From Typha latifolia (Eukaryota; Streptophyta; Magnoliopsida; Poales; Typhaceae): DNA of 64,000 nt. The notes beneath the pieces were generated by a model. That model ran no database searches. It saw only the letters and a program-made list of their open reading frames with translations, and was not told the DNA's origin. The first letter of the stretch is position 1. Each line of letters opens with the position of its first letter. Below, piece after piece: positions 57,176 through 64,000 of the stretch. The stretch is taken from contig CM034102.1 in the NCBI GenBank assembly GCA_019914945.1, positions 8,359,501-8,423,500 on the forward strand, given 5' to 3'. Both the position numbers and the translations under genes were made by a program.

Positions 57176-60100
57176 TGTTAGATATGGAATGATATGCTCA
57201 AAGGAAAATTATAAAACTTTACGAGATTATAGCCTCACGAGTTAGGATTCTTTTGTCTCTAGTTTTGAGTAGATTTAAAGTTTAGAGTAAAAAGTTATAG
57301 CCAAAATGGTGAGGAAAGGTAAGAATCGGACTAACACAGATTAGTCGATATTTCGGCGATCATTGGAGGGTGGCAAACAAACGTGGAATGGTGGAGGTCA
57401 ACATAATTGTGTGTAGTTTATGGAGAAAGATGATGGCTAGGTTTTTGAAGCTTGGAAAGATTCTAGTATTATGATCTACTCCTAGAAAAATAAATACAAT
57501 CTAATGGCTCAAATAAAAAAAATTATAAAATAATTAAATAATTAAATTTAATATTCATTTCAATCATAAAAATAACCCATGACCACTCCTATTTATAGGA
57601 GTAGCGTCTTAGCGGTTCGGATCCAATTTGCTCTATTGAGCTAATGTAGCGGATTATTCATTTTAATTCAAAATTAAAAGCAATAAGTCAGTTGACTAGC
57701 TAGACTTGACTCGACTGACTCGACCCACATGGATATATTATATTAATCCATTACGCTTTCGACACCTTATCATCAAGATGATTAGTCATTCACGTTCTTG
57801 TACTCGTATAGCCTGTCATGCTAGTCAGAGAATTTCAGTTCTTCTTTTTCAAGATTGCCTAATAACATGACATGAGTCGGTTGATGCTTACACTTGTGAC
57901 TAGGGGTAAAATAGTCATCACAAAAGAAGCATAAGCCCTTCTTCTTGTCGTCTTCCAAGCCATTTGGCGTAAATCGGCATGCAATCTGTTGTTGGTTCTA
58001 TTGAGCCATTTGTATGGGCTGAGTTGAGGTAGGTGCAGCCTTTAGTAGGCGATGAGCTTGGGCTGTCTTCTTTCTCTCCTCTTACCGAATCTGCTTTAGC
58101 TGATCTAACTTGGACTTCATTAGAATGTTAGGCCTGAGGCCGCTATGAATGTACTTTTCAAGGCCAAGTTTGACCAGTTGATATCTTAGTTGCAAATCTA
58201 TTCAAACTCCTCCTAAAAAGCCCGAACTATTGTTGATTAGGTCAGATTGAACTGATTATAAATTGCATCAGTATAAGCCTACAAGACCAATGGTCGAGTC
58301 TACTCTACCGACCGGTACCACCTAATCGCCATGCTCTCCAAGTGGAATAATACAAGATGGACTTTCTAGTGGTTGGGCCTGTCATCGTATGTGAAAAACT
58401 ACTTTGCTAGATAGGTTTAGTCTAATAGGTCTCCTCTAGAAAATTTTAAAAAATCAAGCTTGACGATCCGAGCTTGGATCCCGAAGTGTGGCTTGTCATC
58501 ATGGCCCAAGTGACCTCGTGGTCAATGCTAATCATGTAGGTCATAGGCACATGGGTCTAGCTCACATCGTGCTCAAACTACATGCGGGTTCGGCTTAGTG
58601 GCTGATGCGAGCCCATTGGGTCGCCCACCGGGTCATTCCACCAATTATCCTCAGGCTCATACTTGGGCCTAAGGTCATGCTCATGGGTCCAAAGTTGGTT
58701 TGCGCAAGGTGGTTGAATCAGTTTGTAAAATTCAACCTACCTTGAAATTTGTGCAATTCATCTTTTTCATGCAAATGTCCTAACCCTAACCCTAGGCCCA
58801 AAATTGTGTTTCGGTCTAGGGGCGCTGCCATAGGTTGCTTGGGCACCGATAGTGGCTGGATTTAGTCATGGGCTGTCGACAATTGACCTTTGACTAATCC
58901 CTACGACAGTAGAGTGCCAAAATGTGGTGGTGGGAGGAGATTATTCTCCTCTGACTAGGATGGCTACATAGGCCACCACGGTGCGCTTTCGACGATCACT
59001 GTAGGCCTTGGTGGTTGTGGCTGGTAGCCATGGTTCCACTATAGTGGAGCTTAATAATGGCACAGACGATGGGCGCTCTAATGAGATACGACTCAATGAA
59101 GTCTATAGGAAAGAAGGGCATCGTGCTAAACCATCCAATGCTCGCAAGCAATTGCGGAGTCCACCACGAGCTTGTAATTGGCCTATGAAAGCTAATCGTG
59201 GTCGCAGGAACGTCGACCCTAAGGTCACCGTGGTTGTGGTTGTCTTTGTTGTAGTAAAGAGGACCATTGCATATAGTCTTTTGTCTATGTCCTACGTCTG
59301 CCACTGAGCTAGCTTAGGTGCAATAGTCCCAGGGGAGGGACTGGTAATGATGGTTTGGGCAGAGGCGGCCTCGATCAACACTGTGAAAAGCTAGGGTTTT
59401 GTGCCCTAGCTTCACTATGGCTGGGGAAGATGATGACGGGCCCATCGTAGGAGGCTCCTCTGACATCTCTCCAGCAGCGGTCTAGATATGTAGAGGTGGG
59501 GGGGACTCGATCGTAGTCGAAGGTGGTGTTGACTCTGGTTTGGGCTGGCTCCTTCCCTTCCTTCTCGGGTTAGAATTTTCTCATTGTAGGAGGGCAATTG
59601 CACTATGGCCGACGACGCAGGGCAGTAGTGGGCAGCTAATAAGGCTTCTGTCAAGGCCTAGATTGAGTCCTTGAGGGAGCTTTGCATCTCCTTCAAGTTC
59701 TCAATCAAATTGGCCAAAAAAATTTTAAATATCGCCTTCACCCACGTCGTTGGCCTTTACCGCCAGTTGTTAGTGGTGGTGGTGGCGTTGGAGAAACTTT
59801 CATAAGGACGAAGATGAGTTCTTAGTCCTCTATAAGTGATCCTTCCTCGTTCATCTTCCTCGATCTTGTGTTAATCATCAGCCGAGGAATGATGACTCTA
59901 ATACCACTATTAGGGTTCTTTGGCTCTTGTTTGAATAGATTTAGAGTTTGAAGCAAGAAGGCCGAGGAACGATGTCTCTAATATCACTATTAGGATTCTT
60001 TTGGCTCTTATTTGAATAGATTTAGAGTTTGAAGCAAGAATTTATGGTAGAAAAGGTGATGAAAGGTCAGAATTATGCTAAAACGGATTATGTGACGTTG

Positions 60101-60479
60101 TAGTGGTCATTGTAGAGTGGTAATGACTGTGGGATAGTAGAGATCGGCCATAAGGGTGGGTGGCTCATTGAGGAAGATGATGGCTAAGATTTGGAAACTT
60201 AGAAATGTTCTAGGATTATGATCTACTCCAAGGAAAATAAAGACGATTTAATTCCCTAAATAAAAAAAATAAATTCATAAATTAACTAAACTCAATATTC
60301 ATTTCATATGTAAAAGTAACCCATGACTACTCTTATTTATATGAGTAGAGTCTTAGCAGTTGGTTCCAATTCGCCCTACTAAGCTTGCATAATAGTCTAT
60401 CCGCATTAATTCAAAATTAAAAGTAAAAAATAAATCAACTAACTAGACTTGACTTGACCTATGTAGATGCATCATAACA
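57176..60479 (-). mobile_element. Gag-only gypsy element (family C), pol missing
   Basis: Flanked by CTGGA at 57171-57175 and 60480-60484. The left LTR (57176 to about 57750) starts TGTTAGATATGG. The right LTR (about 59909-60479) ends CATCATAACA. Inside, on the minus strand, are a primer-binding site (TGGTATTAGAGTC at about 59897-59909), a broken gag, and a zinc knuckle at 57885-57945 reading CFFCDDYFTPSHKC. The knuckle almost adjoins the 3' LTR, so protease, RT, RNase H and integrase are absent. A unit of about 80 bp spanning the PBS/LTR border is duplicated in tandem (about 59885-59968 and 59969-60048). Confidence 0.8.
57880..58700 (-). pseudogene. Gypsy gag with zinc knuckle (decayed), family C
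   Basis: Minus-strand CFFCDDYFTPSHKCKHQ keeps all four CCHC ligands. Upstream pieces such as RPNILMKSKLDQLKQIR (58080-58130) precede it. The remaining reading frame is broken, and the region 58700-59880 shows only short pieces. Confidence 0.7.
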
Positions 60480-60484
60480 CTGGA

Positions 60485-60709
60485 TTATTGTAGAGAAGAG
60501 GCATCCACATTGGCCACCCATGGCCTCAATCATTGCAATTGGATCACCATGGACAATGAAAACTCAATCTATCCTAAGGCCTGCTCTAGAGGCTAACGGA
60601 GCTATTTTTTTCTATTATGATGAGCAATACATGACAAGGCATAAATGGGCTTGACCAGGCAACAATGATGATTTTAGTAAAGGCAAATGAAAGTAAAGAT
60701 GTCGGGCTA
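60485..60709 (+). pseudogene. Gypsy gag relic, second part with destroyed zinc knuckle
   Basis: Continues the frame cut at 57175: joined, it reads ...ITTWLDYCREEASTLATHG. Near 60595-60650 the sequence FFYYDEQYMTRHKWA has the spacing of a CCHC knuckle (compare CFFCDDYFTPSHKC), but the cysteines are now Phe, Tyr and Trp. It ends at the LTR beginning at 60710. Confidence 0.65.
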
Positions 60710-61083
60710 TGATAGGATACGAAACGATTCCTTCAAGATCTGGATTTATTGTAGAAAGCAATTCGCACAACCGCGGGAAAATATTCACCAAATATTCTTT
60801 CGTAGTCATAAAATTATGAAACTAAGTGGGATCGATCCATAACTCCCTGATCTATAATTTTTGCATTTATGCCCATCACATATTAGAACTGAAACTAGAA
60901 CGAAAACATGATATAATGCGGATGATGGGGGTGCGATGGGTGGAGTGGATGTTAGGGTTATGAAAGATAATGGAGATGAGGGTGGATGATTGATGTTGTT
61001 TAAGGGATAAAGATGAAGGGAAAGAAGTGGTCGAGATCCCAAGGAAGAGATTAGAAGTTAGGAGAGACATTGCCAACAGTAGA
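60710..61083 (-). repeat. Gypsy family A LTR fragment, minus orientation
   Basis: Starts TGATAGGATACGAAACG and aligns to 16682-17040. It is cut at 61083 by the TGTAACACCC sequence; the expected continuation (GGTGGCTGGTTGG) is absent. TATA and palindrome parts are missing. Confidence 0.8.
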
Positions 61084-63708
61084 TGTAACACCCCCGCCCG
61101 GCACGGGCACGTGCACGCCCACGCGCCCACATAGCACGCGTGGCGCACGCAACAAGTCAGGCAGGGCCCATCATACACAGATACTCTCCTGTACACATAT
61201 AATTATGAAATCATCAAATAAAACCTACTAACCTATCCATGATCACATAATCCATCACCAGATAAATCATACTATTAACATATGAATATCCCCGTCCATA
61301 ATAATATACATTAAACCACTACATAATCTGGCAGGACCCACACAGGCCACAACAAACCATCAAGATGCAACTAAAATGACTAATACAAGAGTACGCCATG
61401 AATTCAACCTGTATCATACAGATCATCGTCTAATACAAAAGAGTACAAATATCAAATACTGGTACAACTTAATTTCTATATAAACTATCATCTATACCAT
61501 CTCACATCTATAACTTACCTCATCTTTGCTCTAAAATATCTCATTAAGGTATCTCAAGGCGATATCACGTACCATAATATCTATGGGGGCTTAAAAATAA
61601 AGAAATAAATACAATCATGAGCAAAAAGCTCAGTGAATAGATCTTACCTCGAATCAGTGATACCAAACAGAGAGTAAATCATGTACTGGATAATATGAAT
61701 CAGCAAGAGCATCATGTCATAAATGAGTATATGAATGTATCCTCAATAATATATAAATGAAAAGTAGATAATATGTCGTAAATCATAAGAAGTATATAAT
61801 GTCATCACCGACATCTCATTATAATATCATCATACTAGACCACTGTGTACAATCAACACCCGGTACCCGGTCTCAACATCATGTCCGAAGGCTCAGAGCA
61901 TACTCCGCGACCCGCAAGAGTATCTCAAATATAATCATGCCCCGCCACCCGCTAGGGTATCAACATCCATCCAGACCGGGCACCCACATAGTTGATAGAA
62001 ACCTCGTGAGGATAACTCACCGCATATGCCCTAGCGAACGGCATGTGTCTGATTGTCTGTGCGCACAAGACTCAACGATCTCGGACATGGGCCACGAGAT
62101 ATCGTATATCAGCGACCATAATCATCACTCTAGGCACCCCTAACTCTGGCGCCTACTCGGGTATCCCCACACTTTCTATCAACTATCCTATCAATCACAT
62201 TTCATGTTTTCCTTCTAAATGCTAGATCACATATATATATCCAATACGATAATGAGTCAATGTATAACAAGAATTTAGGTGGAATAAGAATCAAGAGAAA
62301 AATAATGCAATGCCGACTCCAACCATGTATCTAACACATGCATATTCTTGCTAGTCTATCACATGCATATTCATACCAGAAATCACTCCGACATAAAGTC
62401 ATAACAGTATAATCATCTCTAATCATCTCTATTTATCATTATCATACTAATATTCAAGATCAACCTAATTCTATGCATGATAAAAATATGCTCGACTGTA
62501 ATCATCTCTAGATAAAGTCATATAATCATGTTGGACGCCAAAACATGTATGTACATAATATATAACATAACCTAATTTGAGAAAGGCGTTTAGGGGATAA
62601 GACTACTCACACTTGATCAGAAGACGCAAACCATGTATCCCTCACATTCTCCAATCAACCGAATGACACTAATAGCTAGCAAGGTCCACGAGGTCTCAAA
62701 TAAGGGGTTCAAAATCTGAAAATATTTAAGTAGTATGATGTTAGTCATTTATCTAATTAGAATTAATTCAATTAAAATATAAAGGTTTATTAGGTTTAGA
62801 ATTACTTCTTTTTATTTTTGATTACATAACTAGATCTATATTATAGATATGATTCAAATACTATAATTATACTATTATCATAAAATGCTAATTATAGTAT
62901 AAGGAGAAGATGTTTGTTTTCTTTTATATAAGAATATTTCTAAATATATAATTATAAAATAAAATAAAAGGATAAATAACTATAAGTATATTATTGGTCT
63001 AATTATAATTAATTTTATAATTCATACTCTATCTTGATTAATTAGGGACTATGCAGTCTTTACTCGATAAAATAATAAATAAATAACTAAATAAGCACAG
63101 TATTTTATTTGTTGTAGAATAATAATATATAATAAATTAATAGAATTACTTAAAATATATATCATAAGAATATTAGAATATAAATCTAATAATTATAATT
63201 TACAAATCTATCTATTAAACTACTAGACATATAAGTAAATAAATAAATAAATATTGGTATTACTTATATTTATACATAATAGTTTATAACCTAATTAATC
63301 ATTAATTAATTATAATCAACAATAATCATATTGATGAATATATATTATTATCCAATAATTAATGTCTAAATCTATTTGTATTAATTAAAAAAGAAATATT
63401 TAAATAATTAAATAATGAAAATAAGGATTATTGCACTAGTGTTGGGCTTGGTCCAACACTGACCTCCTAGAACTGTAACAAAAAACAAAGAAGAGAAGAA
63501 GCAGCTGAGGAAGAAGAAGAAAGGAAGAAGAAAGAAGAAAGAAGAAAGAAGAAGAAGAAGAAAAGAGAAGAGACGAAGAGAAGAAAGAGAGGAGGGGAGG
63601 GAAGTGCGGACCCGGGACGGCGGGGAGGGCACTGGCCGCTGCTGGCCAGCCAGCGGTCGGCCTCTCGCCAGCGGCTCTGCTCCGACAAGCCCGAGCTCGG
63701 GTGTGAGT

Positions 63709-63757
<49 letters not shown>

Positions 63758-64000
63758 AAAGGGACTCACCATCACTCGCGGAGGTGGCGCCGGTGGTTTC
63801 CAAGGACGGCGACGGTGGCGATAACAGTGGGAGAGAGAGAGAAAGAGAGTTTGAGAGGGAGAAAGAGAGAGAGAGAGAGAGAGAACTATAAAGGGGAAGA
63901 GAGAGGCGCTGTGGCTGCAGCGCCGGCGGGCCCACTGGAGCTAGCTGGCCCGGCTTGGTTGGCCGGGCCAGCGGCTGGGGTGCGTTAAGAAAAGATTCTA
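61084..64000 (+). mobile_element. Long LTR (TGTAACACCC type), runs past the window end
   Basis: Starts TGTAACACCCCCGCCCGG inside a family A LTR, a common start of plant LTRs of large gypsy elements. It contains phrases such as GAGCAAAAAGCTCAGTGAATAG near 61619, seen in many such LTRs. From 62486 it aligns to 1-144 and 934-2100. GA microsatellites lie at 63703-63752 and 63831-63884, and a GC-rich block follows. The end is not in the window. The open frames on both strands in 63408-63988 are microsatellite artefacts. Confidence 0.65.

Noticed and set aside
61799..62143. A 114-codon open frame on the + strand
   Set aside because: It lies inside the TGTAACACCC-type LTR, has low-complexity His/Ser-rich translation and no domain.

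Overview
This is nuclear DNA of a flowering plant. It is AT-rich, has one intron-split housekeeping gene with canonical GT/AG borders, a plant-specific cystatin, and a very high load of plant-type LTR retrotransposons (Ty3/gypsy chromovirus-like and Ty1/copia), hAT transposons and MITEs. The sequence alone does not settle monocot versus eudicot.

Only two host genes can be supported. (1) Cytosolic methionyl-tRNA synthetase lies on the + strand at 6377-28811. Fourteen exons join in one open frame of 615 codons plus one base and carry the HLGN and KFSKS signatures and the zinc knuckle. The coding sequence stops, or splices into something not found here, before the usual C-terminal EMAPII-like tRNA-binding domain. 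Its sixth intron is about 15.9 kb and is filled with nested transposons. (2) An intronless secreted phytocystatin (124 aa, QVVAG motif) lies on the + strand at 55389-55763.

Region by region. 1-2100: part of a long LTR repeated at 62486-64000, split by an LTR deletion derivative (145-933, AAGAC target duplication). 2155-2907: another LTR. 2960-5040: copia RNase H relic split by a Tourist-like MITE (3160-3879). 6377-28811: MetRS, whose introns hold a GGCACG-rich element (8021-9257), a complete but dead gypsy element (11070-17572, GCATT duplication), a relative of it deleted for most of pol and carrying organelle-like DNA in its LTR (19184-23775, TTTCG duplication), and a hAT MITE (24305-24899). 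28973-36620: a hAT (DUF659-type) carcass with one nested non-autonomous hAT and two solo LTRs. 36629-40460: AT-rich, no genes. 40469-46783: second hAT carcass broken by a mosaic of gypsy pieces and an inverted LTR pair. 46784-50720: retroelement leader, LTR-like sequence and a third hAT relic in the opposite orientation. 51143-55104: a full-length hAT with TIRs, 8-bp target duplication, decayed BED-type transposase and a captured host exon resembling a KRP/ICK CDK-inhibitor. 55389-55763: cystatin. 56290-60709: gypsy gag relic split by a gag-only gypsy element (57176-60479, CTGGA duplication). 60710-61083: LTR fragment. 61084-64000: start of a long LTR beginning TGTAACACCC.

No microbial operon, CRISPR or phage feature is present. 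The most notable signals are the KRP-like exon inside the hAT between inverted-repeat arms, the arrays of the GCGTTCGAACGC palindrome upstream of the TATA box in several LTR families, the MetRS gene that appears to lack its C-terminal domain, and a small mitochondrial rRNA-like fragment inside an LTR.
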